A stretch of 64,000 nt of DNA from Flavobacterium sp. ACN6 (GCF_002304005.1 NZ_MRCQ01000016.1:57634-121633), one strand, 5' to 3'; shown: positions 28,925-37,770, counted from the stretch's first letter. The notes: a model not told the origin generated them from the sequence alone. Program-made: numbers and translations.

Positions 28925-29080
28925 TACGGTATTGTATTTAAAAAAAGGTTGCAAAAATAGTAAAAAAGATAGGGTCTGCCTAATAAAACATTCATACAAT
29001 CAGTATTTTAACTTTTTTCGACAGAATTTTCCTCGTGGTTTTAAAGCTAAAAAACAGGCTAGTTTTTAGTTATTAATAGA

Positions 29081-29719
29081 TTACAGATTTCGTAAGGTTT
29101 GCCTAAAAGTTAAATTGATTCTTGGTAAAACATCGCGCGCTGTTTTTGGAACTTGGTGCTGCCAAAAACTATTTGTTGTTCCAGACATCAATAAAAAAGA
29201 ACCATGATGCAGCGGAATTTCGACCTGCGGAATTTCCTTGCTGTATTTATGACGAAGCCTGAACATTCTAGTTTCTCCAAAAGTTACCGAAGCAATAACT
29301 GGGTTAGGTCCTGTATTATGTTCTTTGTCGCTGTGCCAGCCCACGCCGTCATTTCCGTTTCGATATAAATTTAAAAGAAGACTGTTAAAATCGAGTTGTG
29401 TTTCTTTTTCTACGCGTCCTCTAATAGTCAGCAATTCATACGTCCAGTCAGGACCGTTTGGATCTGCACCGGGATTATCTTTGTCTTCGTACCAAGAAAT
29501 CATTCGAGGAACCGTGTACGTTTTGTCATAAATTTCCATTTCATGTTCTCTCCATTTGGTTTTACGAAGAATCCTTTCATAAAAGCGATCCGATTCTTCT
29601 TTGTTAAAAAAGTTATCAATCAAAATCAATTCAGAATCAGGGATGTCAAATACTTTTTTTCCTGCCAAACCTGCTGTAAATAATTCGGTGTCGTTAAATA
29701 GTGTCATTTTTCCATTCAT
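29081..29719 (-). CDS. AlkB-like DNA dealkylase (2-oxoglutarate/Fe(II) dioxygenase)
   Basis: This AlkB-family enzyme (212 residues) oxidatively removes alkyl groups from nucleic-acid bases. The iron ligands are H129, D131 (GWHSDKEH) and H188 (WQHQVPK). The 2-oxoglutarate arginines are R200 and R206 in LPRINLTFR. The layout PRMISWYED, LLLNLYRNGNDGVGWHSD resembles the human ALKBH2/3 branch more than E. coli AlkB. Its start ATG overlaps the stop of the exonuclease III gene by four bases, so both are co-transcribed. A second ATG at 29707 is possible. Confidence 0.93.
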   Translation of the reverse strand: MNGKMTLFNDTELFTAGLAGKKVFDIPDSELILIDNFFNKEESDRFYERILRKTKWREHEMEIYDKTYTVPRMISWYEDKDNPGADPNGPDWTYELLTIRGRVEKETQLDFNSLLLNLYRNGNDGVGWHSDKEHNTGPNPVIASVTFGETRMFRLRHKYSKEIPQVEIPLHHGSFLLMSGTTNSFWQHQVPKTARDVLPRINLTFRQTLRNL

Positions 29720-30492
29720 ATTTTGTCAATTTCAATCCATACAGGCGCATGATCGCTTGTTTTTTCCCAGCCTCGCACATGACGGTCAACACCGCCGGAG
29801 CGGAGTTCTTTTGCTATTTGAGGACTTAGTAAAAAATGATCAATTCTCAATCCTGCATCTCTTTCGTAAGCATTTCTAAAATAATCCCAAAAAGTGTAAA
29901 TTTTTTCATCAGGATATAATTTTCTAATTGCGTCTGTCCATCCCTGCGAAACAATAGCTGCAAACGCTTTTCGAACTTCGGGCAGGAAAAGCGCATCTTT
30001 TACCCATTTTTCAGGTTTATAAACATCCAATTCTGTTGGCATTACATTAAAATCTCCCACAAGAATCACAGGTGTTTTTAAACTTAACAATGTTGCAGCA
30101 CGTTCGGCTAAACGATCAAACCATTTTAGTTTATATTCTAATTTTGGTCCCGGCGCAGGGTTTCCATTTGGAAGATACAAACAGGCAATCACGATTCCGT
30201 TAATCAAAGCTTCTATATAACGACTCTGGACATCTTCTTTATCACCAGGAAGAATTCGCGTAACTTCTTCAATTTCCATATTACGGGCAAGAATAGCAAC
30301 ACCATTCCATTGTTTTTGCCCGTGCCAAATAGCATTATAACCAGCATCATTAATTGCTTTAATTGGAAATTTATCCTGTGGTGCTTTTAATTCCTGAAGG
30401 CAGACAATATCTGGAGCAGCTTCTTCAAGCCATTGCAGTAATACATTAAGACGTCCGTTGACTCCGTTTACGTTATATGTTGCTATTTTCAT
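29716..30492 (-). CDS. xth: Exodeoxyribonuclease III
   Basis: This 258-residue nuclease of the EEP superfamily cleaves abasic sites and removes 3' blocks in base excision repair. It starts MKIATYNVNGVNGRL; the metal-binding glutamate is in CLQELKAP, the catalytic pair in GDFNVMP, and the C-terminal catalytic stretch in KTSDHAPVWIEI. DIVCLQE and LRIDHFLLSP are also typical. The length is normal. It overlaps alkB by four bases. About 70 bases upstream in the same direction is the exonuclease/GIY-YIG gene of the polymerase cassette, so all may share a transcript. Confidence 0.95.
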   Translation of the reverse strand: MKIATYNVNGVNGRLNVLLQWLEEAAPDIVCLQELKAPQDKFPIKAINDAGYNAIWHGQKQWNGVAILARNMEIEEVTRILPGDKEDVQSRYIEALINGIVIACLYLPNGNPAPGPKLEYKLKWFDRLAERAATLLSLKTPVILVGDFNVMPTELDVYKPEKWVKDALFLPEVRKAFAAIVSQGWTDAIRKLYPDEKIYTFWDYFRNAYERDAGLRIDHFLLSPQIAKELRSGGVDRHVRGWEKTSDHAPVWIEIDKI

Positions 30493-30562
30493 GGTACATT
30501 TAATTAGTTGGATATTAAATTTACTGATTATTAAGCATTTAATTGGATATGTTTTTATATTC

Positions 30563-31942
30563 TTATTTCAGTAACTGTTTGTTAAAGAAGACTTTACCTG
30601 GGTATTTTTCTGCGTAAGCAAAAATCAATTGCACCATATATTGATTGCTTTTGTACTGCGTGACATAGTTTTTTACTTCTGATGCGTCATGAATTGAAAC
30701 ATCTGTCGGGATATGTCCCATTCCATAAAAATGACCGTTTTCAATCCAAATACAGCTGCGTTCGTCTTTGGTTCTTCCTTTGTCTATAATTGCAAAAGTG
30801 GGTCGGTTACTTAATAAAAAATCAATAGCATTGTCGACTTGTTCGTTATGAAGCGAAACTTCCGGAAGATCCTTTATATCTTTATTCTGAAAAAGTTCTC
30901 CCTCTTCTGGTCTGGAATATTTACAGAATCTTTGATCAATTTCAAATTGTTCAGCCAGACTTCTCAGTAAATCTATAGCATTATACAAACTATTAAATTC
31001 ATGAATGCAAGTCTGAAATTTGGTTAGTTTTCCAACGGCCAAATATTTATATCCGTTTCTTGCTTCATATTGATAAATGCCGAATTTTGCTTCAAAACGT
31101 TTTAATGCTCTATTATAAGTTGGCCAAAGCTGTTTTATTTCGGTACATTCTAGTAAAAGTGCCATTAATTCGGTAGCACAAACTTCAAAGGAAATACCAT
31201 AAATATCCCTTAAAAAATGCTGTCTTTGCGGATTAATTTTATGACCGCTAAAATGAGAAGCAACACGTTTTTTTAAGTTAATCGCTTTTCCAACATAAAC
31301 CACTTTTTTCTGCTGATTATAAAAATAATAGACTCCTGGTTTTTCGGGTAAATTATTAAAATCTTCAGGAGGCAGGTTAGGAGGTAAACGCTGATCTTGT
31401 GAAGTCATTTTGACCATTTTCGCTATTTCGCCTTCATTGTCCCATTCGAGTAATCGGGAAAATAATATTGCGGTAGCATCTGCGTCTCCGCCAGCTCGAT
31501 GTTGATTTTCTAAAGGAATGTCTAACGAATAGCAAAGTTTCCCCAAGCTGTAAGATGTCAATCCTGGTTTAATTTTTCGTGCTGCGCGAACGGTGCACAG
31601 TTTTCTTGCTGTCCACTTAAATCCTGCTTGTTCCAGCTGATGGCGCACAAAAGAATAATCAAAGTTTACATTATGAGCCACAAAAATACGATCAGTAAGC
31701 ATTTCCAAAACTTTCTCTGAAATGTCATCAAAAACAGGTGCATTGGCGACCATTTCGTTATTAATACCCGTTAAGCCAAAAATAGACAAGGGTATATCTT
31801 TTTCTGGATTTACAAGCGTTTCATAACGGTCTATTACATTTTTACCATCATGAATTACAATGGCAATTTCTGTAATGCGGCTGCCACTGGCATTCCCGCC
31901 TGTGGTTTCGATATCTACTATTGCATATTCCGTATTTTTCAT
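30563..31942 (-). CDS. DEDD exonuclease / GIY-YIG nuclease fusion
   Basis: This fusion protein has 459 residues from the chosen start. The N-terminal part (about 1-170) is a DnaQ-type 3'-5' exonuclease with DIETTGG, NVNFDYSF and HRAGGDADAT holding the DEDDh residues. The middle (about 200-285) is a GIY-YIG domain like the N-terminus of UvrC, with GVYYFYNQQKKVVYVGKA and KKRVASHF. The C-terminal part is uncharacterised. Such fusions are known in Bacteroidota and Actinobacteria. The frame is open from 31987, only five bases after the dnaE2 stop at 31993, but MKNTEYAIVDIETTGG at 31942 fits the domain better. It is the third gene of the dinB-dnaE2 unit. Confidence 0.9.
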   Translation of the reverse strand: MKNTEYAIVDIETTGGNASGSRITEIAIVIHDGKNVIDRYETLVNPEKDIPLSIFGLTGINNEMVANAPVFDDISEKVLEMLTDRIFVAHNVNFDYSFVRHQLEQAGFKWTARKLCTVRAARKIKPGLTSYSLGKLCYSLDIPLENQHRAGGDADATAILFSRLLEWDNEGEIAKMVKMTSQDQRLPPNLPPEDFNNLPEKPGVYYFYNQQKKVVYVGKAINLKKRVASHFSGHKINPQRQHFLRDIYGISFEVCATELMALLLECTEIKQLWPTYNRALKRFEAKFGIYQYEARNGYKYLAVGKLTKFQTCIHEFNSLYNAIDLLRSLAEQFEIDQRFCKYSRPEEGELFQNKDIKDLPEVSLHNEQVDNAIDFLLSNRPTFAIIDKGRTKDERSCIWIENGHFYGMGHIPTDVSIHDASEVKNYVTQYKSNQYMVQLIFAYAEKYPGKVFFNKQLLK

Positions 31943-31992
31943 CTCTTTATTATAACGCAAAACCTCTTTTTGTTCTTGTAAAATCATCGTGG

Positions 31993-34900
31993 TTATTTTT
32001 GAAATTTCATTCGGTGTCTTGGTAAATTGATTTCATGTCCCTGCGGATACGGTTCCCGATGCGTCGAACTCACATCTTCCTTAATTTGATGCTGGGTTTT
32101 AAATTGATCTTTAGCATCCATATAACGCGGATCTGGAATAAAAGGCATTTTTGCCATTTTGATAATGGTAATTGTCGGGAAATGATAATCGACTTCTACA
32201 TTTCCTAAAAGCAAATAACAGCCTCCGCCCTGAAAAGGATATTCTGCCAGACAATCAGGAAAATGTGCCGTATCAAAATAAGTACCTTGGTGATCGATCC
32301 ATGTGCCGAAATACATGTTCCCTTTTTTGGTCGGAACTTGTTTTCTGGAAATTAAATACGCCAGCATTTTAACCTGTTTTTTATGATACGCGACTAAATC
32401 CTTTGCCATAATATCGCCGCGGTATTTAATCTGAAGCAAATCAAAAACAGTACACGAAACAGGAAAACTCAACAATTCAATTTCGTCAAAAGCATCTTCA
32501 AAAACAGAACGGTCTAAAGTTGGGAGTTTATATTCTTTAACGGGTTCCTGCAAAAGCATTAAACTTCTATTTTCGGGTTTGAAATTGTTTAAAAGTAAAC
32601 TCGCAATAACCAAAAGCTGATTTTTAGTTTTTCCTGTAAAACGAAAAGCATCAATAAAAATTAAAATTTTAATGCTCTCAATCCCGATCGGAATTCGGTT
32701 GATAAAATCTTCCAAAGAAAGAAAAGGACCGTTTTTCTCCCGATCTGATTCAATCAAATTCGCCGTTTTCGATTCTAAACCCTGCAAATGCATAAAACCT
32801 AAATAAATATCATTTCCATAAACCGTGGTTTGATATTCGCTTTTATTCACACACGGATTTAGGATTGTCCCGCCAGACATACGCGCTTCGTGTACATAAA
32901 CTTCGGTTCGGTAAAATCCGCCCTGATTGTTGATGACCGCCACCATAAATTCAACAGGATAATTAATTTTGAGATACAAACTTTGGTAACTTTCTACCGC
33001 ATAAGAAGCCGAGTGTGCCTTGCAGAATGAAAATCCAGCAAACGATTCAATCTGACGGTAAATTTCCTGACTTAGCGCTTCTGGATGTCCTTTTCTGGCA
33101 CAAGACGCAAAGAAATTATCTTTTACTTTTTGTAAAGCTTCTAGAGAACGTCCTTTTCCAGACATGGCTCTACGCAAAATATCGCCATCAGCAGCCGGAA
33201 CGCCTCCGTAATGCTGGGCAATTTTAATGACATCTTCCTGATAGACCATAATTCCATAAGTTTCGCCAAGATGCTCTTTAAAAACCTCATGAAAATACTC
33301 GAATTGATCCGGATAATTATGGCGGAAAATGTATTCTTTCATCATTCCGGATTGAGCAACTCCAGGACGAATGATGGAAGACGCGGCCACTAACACTTTA
33401 TAATTATCACAATTCAATCGGCGTAATAAACCGCGCATGGCTGGACTTTCGATATAAAAACAGCCAATTGTTTTGCCTTGTGCCAAATGAATATTACATA
33501 CAGCTTCATTTTTAGAAATAGAAGTATCACGAATATTTAATTTAATTCCACGGTTTTTTTCGATCAGTTTTACACTGTCATCAATATGTCCAATCCCACG
33601 CTGACTCAGAATATCAAATTTATCGAAACCAATTTCTTCGGCAATATGCATGTCAAAAAGTACGATTGGAAATCCTTTTGGAGGCATTTCCAAAGGCGTG
33701 TAATTCGTAATGGGATCTTCAGAAATGATAATCCCACAAGCATGCATACTGCGTTGGTTGGGGTATTTACCCATCATCATGCTATATTTCTGTACCAAGT
33801 TCACGATAGAATTGGTTTCGTGTAGTGCCATCGGATTTTTAGCCAGCATATCCAATTCTTCTTTTGGAAGGCCAAACACTTTTCCGACTTCTCTGTAAAT
33901 AGATCGATGTTTGAATTCGACATTAGTGCCACAAAAAGCAACATGATCACGACCGTATTTATCGAAGATATATTCTAAAATGGTGTTGCGTTCTTTCCAG
34001 CTCCAATCGATATCAAAATCGGGAGGACTTTTTCGATTTAAATTTAAAAAACGTTCAAAATACAAATCGAGTTCGATTGGACAGATGTCGGTAATTCCGA
34101 GGCAATAGGCAATAATGCTGTTGGCACCGCTTCCGCGCCCGATGTGCATAAATCCCTGACTGTTGCTGTATCGGATAATATCCCAAGTGATTAAAAAATA
34201 GCCGCTAAATTTTAATTCGTCAATAACTTTTAATTCTTTTTCTACACGTTTTCGAGCAATTTTGTTTTCTTTTCCATAACGCCATTCAAAACCTTTTTCG
34301 GCCAATTCTGTTAGTTTTTTGAGATCACTCTCCCGACTTCCGGTAAAGAATTTTTTATTTCTTTTAATTGAAAAATCATATTGAAAATCACAGGAATCGA
34401 TTATTTTCTGTGTGTTGGCAATAATTTCAGGATATTTTTCATAGAAAGGCAAAAGCGATTCTAAAGGCGACATTTTTTCAGAAGTTCTGCAATAATCAGC
34501 TTCTGTCAATTTTGATAAAATAATATTGGTATCAATCGCGCGAAGAATTTTATGCAGGTTGAATTCTTTTTTATTTCTAAAAGTTACCGGTTGAAGCACC
34601 ACCATTTTAGAAATTTGATTTTTATGTTCTGATGTAAAAAGCTTTGAAACTTCATCTGTCCGAATACCGATAAATTCATTTTCACGAAGTGTTTTCGGAG
34701 CATTTTCTAAAGTATAAATCACAAAAACCGATTCGAATTCGGGAGCAATCAAAGGCAAAGCTTCGCCGCTAAAATTATGTTCTGTTAAAAACCGATTCAT
34801 TTCAGCTAAACCTTCCGCATTTTTAGCCAAACCAATATATCGAAATTGATGATTGCATCTAAATTCCATTCCAATAAGAGGTTTGATTTCGACTTTTTTG

Positions 34901-35052
34901 CATTCTCTTATAAAATCATAAATTCCGGTAACGGTATTAATATCCGTCAATGCCATTGCTTTTATGTCATTCAAAACAGCATAGTCAACCAGTTCCTTAA
35001 GTGGAATTGTGCCGTAGCGTAGTGAATGGTATGAATGACAATTGAGGTACAT
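31993..35052 (-). CDS. dnaE2: DNA polymerase III alpha-type subunit, error-prone class
   Basis: This is a C-family DNA polymerase of 1019 residues, shorter than replicative DnaE. The polymerase active site has PPDFDIDWSWKER, with the catalytic aspartates. The N-terminal PHP domain is degenerate: where replicative enzymes have HVHS and TDHG, this one reads NCHS and TDIN, so its metal site is probably lost. The C-terminus lacks an obvious tau-binding tail. It starts two bases after the dinB stop, and a gene for an exonuclease fusion follows it. This gene order and the degeneracy point to the DnaE2/ImuC translesion class. Confidence 0.88.
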   Translation of the reverse strand: MYLNCHSYHSLRYGTIPLKELVDYAVLNDIKAMALTDINTVTGIYDFIRECKKVEIKPLIGMEFRCNHQFRYIGLAKNAEGLAEMNRFLTEHNFSGEALPLIAPEFESVFVIYTLENAPKTLRENEFIGIRTDEVSKLFTSEHKNQISKMVVLQPVTFRNKKEFNLHKILRAIDTNIILSKLTEADYCRTSEKMSPLESLLPFYEKYPEIIANTQKIIDSCDFQYDFSIKRNKKFFTGSRESDLKKLTELAEKGFEWRYGKENKIARKRVEKELKVIDELKFSGYFLITWDIIRYSNSQGFMHIGRGSGANSIIAYCLGITDICPIELDLYFERFLNLNRKSPPDFDIDWSWKERNTILEYIFDKYGRDHVAFCGTNVEFKHRSIYREVGKVFGLPKEELDMLAKNPMALHETNSIVNLVQKYSMMMGKYPNQRSMHACGIIISEDPITNYTPLEMPPKGFPIVLFDMHIAEEIGFDKFDILSQRGIGHIDDSVKLIEKNRGIKLNIRDTSISKNEAVCNIHLAQGKTIGCFYIESPAMRGLLRRLNCDNYKVLVAASSIIRPGVAQSGMMKEYIFRHNYPDQFEYFHEVFKEHLGETYGIMVYQEDVIKIAQHYGGVPAADGDILRRAMSGKGRSLEALQKVKDNFFASCARKGHPEALSQEIYRQIESFAGFSFCKAHSASYAVESYQSLYLKINYPVEFMVAVINNQGGFYRTEVYVHEARMSGGTILNPCVNKSEYQTTVYGNDIYLGFMHLQGLESKTANLIESDREKNGPFLSLEDFINRIPIGIESIKILIFIDAFRFTGKTKNQLLVIASLLLNNFKPENRSLMLLQEPVKEYKLPTLDRSVFEDAFDEIELLSFPVSCTVFDLLQIKYRGDIMAKDLVAYHKKQVKMLAYLISRKQVPTKKGNMYFGTWIDHQGTYFDTAHFPDCLAEYPFQGGGCYLLLGNVEVDYHFPTITIIKMAKMPFIPDPRYMDAKDQFKTQHQIKEDVSSTHREPYPQGHEINLPRHRMKFQK

Positions 35053-35054
35053 GA

Positions 35055-36236
35055 TTATTTTTTGCGTTTTAAAATTTCATCTTTATTATTTGGTTTAAAA
35101 TGAGCTCCGGCGCAGCGCATTACGGCATCAAAACCATATCGGCTTTTCATTTTATCCATTGCGGCATAAAGTGAAAGCATTTCCTGAGTATCTTCAAAAA
35201 GATCAATTTGATACGTACCGCGCACGAGTCCGCTAAAGCGAATGCCAATCAAACGAAGACGCATACGGCGCTGATACAATTTCTCAAAAAGCTCCATTAT
35301 ATTTTTGGTTAAAATATGATCTGCAGAAGTGTATGCTACTCTGCATTGTTTGGTTTCAGTATCAAAATTGGCGTAACGTATTTTAACTGTAACTGTTGAG
35401 GTTAACCATTGTTCTGAGCGAAGCTGAAAAGCCAGTTTCTCGACCATTCCCAATAGCACTCTTTTGAGTTTTTCAATATCAATCGTATCCTGAGAAAAAG
35501 TATGCTCAGTAGAAATTGATTTTCTTTCGGTATACGGCTCAACAGGAGTATGATCGATTCCGTTGGCTTTTTTCCAAATGTCAATACCATTTTTACCAAT
35601 CATCTGCTGTAAAACTTCGGCAGGCATTTCGGCTAAAGTCTGAATTTTACGAATACCAATTCGCGATAAAAGCTGAAAAGTTACAGCACCAACCATTGGT
35701 ATTTTTTGGATAGATAACGGATTTAAAAATGCTTGTACACCTTGTTCTGGAATTTCTAGATTTCCAACTGGTTTGCCTTCGCCGGTAGCAATTTTAGAAA
35801 CCGTTTTATTAATAGATAATGAAAAACTAATAGGAAGTCCAGTTTCCTGAATCACTTTTTGAGCCAATTCATTTGTCCATTTATAACTGCCGTGAAATTT
35901 ATCCATCCCAGTAATATCCATATAAAATTCATCAATACTGGCTTTTTCTAAAACAGGTGCTTTTTCCTGAAGAATTTCAGTAACATCATGTGATAACTGA
36001 GAATATAATTCCATGTCACCTTTCATAACTTTTGCGTCTGGGCACAGTTTTAATGCCATACGAATAGGCATAGCAGAACGGACTCCAAATTTACGGGCTT
36101 CATAAGAACAAGATGCGACAACACCACGATCTCCCCCGCCTATAATAAGCGGAATATCATTGAGTTCAGAGTTGGTGCGTCTTTCGCAGGATACAAAAAA
36201 GGTATCCAGATCCATATGTACAATTGCCCTTGCCAT
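35055..36236 (-). CDS. dinB: DNA polymerase IV (DinB family)
   Basis: This Y-family translesion polymerase of 393 residues has an intact active site: D9 in HMDLDTFF and D102/E103 in ASIDEFYMDITG. A typical little-finger domain follows, with a likely sliding-clamp motif QIDLF at residues 343-347. It is catalytically complete, unlike the inactive ImuB paralogues that partner DnaE2 in proteobacteria. It is the first gene of the polymerase unit and is divergent from a self-cleaving repressor across a 90-base spacer. Confidence 0.94.
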   Translation of the reverse strand: MARAIVHMDLDTFFVSCERRTNSELNDIPLIIGGGDRGVVASCSYEARKFGVRSAMPIRMALKLCPDAKVMKGDMELYSQLSHDVTEILQEKAPVLEKASIDEFYMDITGMDKFHGSYKWTNELAQKVIQETGLPISFSLSINKTVSKIATGEGKPVGNLEIPEQGVQAFLNPLSIQKIPMVGAVTFQLLSRIGIRKIQTLAEMPAEVLQQMIGKNGIDIWKKANGIDHTPVEPYTERKSISTEHTFSQDTIDIEKLKRVLLGMVEKLAFQLRSEQWLTSTVTVKIRYANFDTETKQCRVAYTSADHILTKNIMELFEKLYQRRMRLRLIGIRFSGLVRGTYQIDLFEDTQEMLSLYAAMDKMKSRYGFDAVMRCAGAHFKPNNKDEILKRKK

Positions 36237-36248
36237 TTTTCCTTTTTG

Positions 36249-36258
36249 TTTTTGTATA
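36249..36258 (+). promoter_or_regulatory. Candidate operator half, copy 1 of TTTTTGTATA
   Basis: TTTTTGTATA lies here, close to the predicted dinB transcription start, and again at 36287-36296 in the same orientation over the -7 box of the repressor gene. The copies are 38 bases apart. Binding by the S24 repressor is an inference. Confidence 0.4.
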
Positions 36259-36261
36259 AAG

Positions 36262-36269
36262 CAAAATTA
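36262..36269 (-). promoter_or_regulatory. Putative -7 box of dinB
   Basis: TAATTTTG on the minus strand matches TAnnTTTG, 26 bases before the dinB start. No TTG is seen at the expected -33 distance. Confidence 0.5.
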
Positions 36270-36286
36270 GTACAGACGATAACAAT

Positions 36287-36300
36287 TTTTTGTATATTTG
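36287..36300 (+). promoter_or_regulatory. Operator copy 2 overlapping the repressor -7 box
   Basis: TTTTTGTATA at 36287-36296 overlaps TATATTTG at 36293-36300, which matches TAnnTTTG and lies 27 bases before the repressor ATG. A repressor bound here would block its own transcription. Confidence 0.45.
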
Positions 36301-36326
36301 CTGTTCCAAATTATAACAAATTAATT

Positions 36327-37100
36327 ATGTCCTTATTTTCAGACAACATCAGAGCATTAAGGGTTAAGCATAAAATATCGCAGGAGAAATTAGCTGGAAA
36401 CCTAAAGATTACCCGAGGTAGATACGTTAAATACGAAGATGGAACCTCCGAAGCGCCGTATGACATTTTAAAGCAAATCGCCTTATATTTTCATATGAGT
36501 ATCGATTTACTATTATCTGTCGATATACGTAAAATCAATATAGAAAACCTGATCAAATTAGAAGGCAACCGACTTATTTTACCCATACAAGTAGATAGTT
36601 TTGGGGAGAATTATATCGAAATTGTCTCTCAAAAAGCAAAAGCAGGATACCTCAACGGTTATGCCGATCCAGAATATATCGAAAGTTTACAGCAGGTTTC
36701 GCTTCCGTTTTTAGGACCAGGTAAACACCGTGGCTTTCCCGTAGAAGGAGATTCGATGCCGCCGCATGAAGATGGTTCTATCATTATTGGCCGTTATGTC
36801 GAAAGGCTGGGCGAGGTAATGGATGGAAAAACCTATATTCTGATTACCAAAAATGAAGGTATGGTTTACAAACGTCTCAATAAAAATAAAAAAAACACCT
36901 TAGTTTTAGAATCAGACAATAGTTTTTATCCGAATTATGAAGTGAAAGCTTCTGATATTCTTGAGATTTGGGAATACGAATGCAACATCGGCCGATCTGA
37001 CAAAAAGCAACAGCTTTCTGAAACTGAAAGTATGAAAGAATTGCTTTTGGAAGTAAAAAGAGAAGTTATGGAGATTAAGAATAATACTTCGAATACGTAA
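36327..37100 (+). CDS. XRE/S24 self-cleaving repressor
   Basis: This LexA/CI-like regulator has 257 residues. An N-terminal helix-turn-helix (about residues 6-62: NIRALRVKHKISQEKLAGNL) is joined to an S24 peptidase domain with the catalytic serine S143 (GDSMPP) and lysine K182 (MVYKRL). The likely self-cleavage bond is A106-G107 in QKAKAGYLN. The frame extends upstream to 36216, but that overlaps dinB and lacks the HTH start, so 36327 is chosen. It is divergent from dinB-dnaE2. This supports a DNA-damage switch controlling translesion synthesis. Confidence 0.9.
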   Translation: MSLFSDNIRALRVKHKISQEKLAGNLKITRGRYVKYEDGTSEAPYDILKQIALYFHMSIDLLLSVDIRKINIENLIKLEGNRLILPIQVDSFGENYIEIVSQKAKAGYLNGYADPEYIESLQQVSLPFLGPGKHRGFPVEGDSMPPHEDGSIIIGRYVERLGEVMDGKTYILITKNEGMVYKRLNKNKKNTLVLESDNSFYPNYEVKASDILEIWEYECNIGRSDKKQQLSETESMKELLLEVKREVMEIKNNTSNT

Positions 37101-37123
37101 AAGTTCTCATTTATCAGTCTAAG

Positions 37124-37163
37124 TGAAGTCGAAGACGTTGTAACGATGAGGTCTTCGACTTCA
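37124..37163. repeat. 13-base perfect inverted repeat after the repressor gene
   Basis: TGAAGTCGAAGAC (37124-37136) pairs with GTCTTCGACTTCA (37151-37163). The word GAAGTCGAAG is shared with a dispersed repeat near 63.5 kb (GAGCGAAGTCGAAG). No T-run follows, so it is a repeat rather than an obvious terminator. Confidence 0.8.
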
Positions 37164-37195
37164 TAAGACAAATAAATGAAATAATAATTGTAATA

Positions 37196-37495
37196 TTATT
37201 TTACTTTTCTCTTTTTATCACTTTGACGATTGTCCCAAAAAGATATAATTTCTATTTGATTATAATTTATTTCATAAAAAATCAAATAGATTTTCATTGG
37301 AATAACTCGGGTAATTTTATTTGAAGTGAGCCTTCCTATAAATTCATTGTTTGAAAGGGTTTCCAGTAAATCTTCAACTTCTTCAAGAATTTTTAAACTA
37401 TAATCTGAATTTTCATTCCGAAGAACATAAAATTCAAGAACATTAGAGAACTCAAGTTTAGCAAGTTCCGACCAGATTATTTCTTTTTTAGCCAT
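37196..37495 (-). CDS. RelE/ParE-type toxin
   Basis: This 99-residue basic protein has the RelE/ParE fold pattern: IIWSELAKLEFSNVLEFY at the start, LETLSNNEFIGRLTSN in the middle, and MKIYLIFYEINYNQIEIISFWDNRQ at the end. The family includes mRNA interferases and gyrase poisons; the sequence alone does not decide which. Its start overlaps the end of the upstream antitoxin gene by 19 bases, the normal arrangement of type II toxin-antitoxin pairs. Confidence 0.85.
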   Translation of the reverse strand: MAKKEIIWSELAKLEFSNVLEFYVLRNENSDYSLKILEEVEDLLETLSNNEFIGRLTSNKITRVIPMKIYLIFYEINYNQIEIISFWDNRQSDKKRKVK

Positions 37496-37713
37496 TCTCT
37501 CATCTCTGAAATTACGTCTTCATTTTTATGAAACTTGCCATTTTTTATCTGATTTCTGCTCGTTTCAATAGAAGATTCCTGTTCAAGATTTAATTCATAT
37601 AGAGATTGTTCAGAAGAATCAAAAATAGTTTGAAGAGCTTTTAAAAAATTCATGTCTTTAGAATCTCTAATTCTAGAGATTAAATTTTCCTTTATTTGCG
37701 CTGTCATGTCCAT
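37477..37713 (-). CDS. Antitoxin of the RelE/ParE pair
   Basis: This 78-residue acidic protein precedes and overlaps the toxin gene. It begins MDMTAQIKENLISRIRDSKD and ends KNEDVISEMREWLKKK, a C-terminal part typical of small flavobacterial antitoxins whose tail wraps the toxin. No classical DNA-binding fold stands out. A start at 37707 is also possible. The identification rests mainly on its size and position beside a recognisable toxin. Confidence 0.75.
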   Translation of the reverse strand: MDMTAQIKENLISRIRDSKDMNFLKALQTIFDSSEQSLYELNLEQESSIETSRNQIKNGKFHKNEDVISEMREWLKKK

Positions 37714-37770
37714 ATCAAATTCTTTTAATACTCAAAATTAAAGATTTATTTTTAAAAAGATGTAAATAAT

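Noticed and set aside
36189..36207. Inverted repeat GGATAC-(7)-GTATCC near the start of dinB as an operator
   Set aside because: It is inside a conserved coding stretch (DTFFVSCERR) and is only six bases per arm, so chance and codon constraint explain it.
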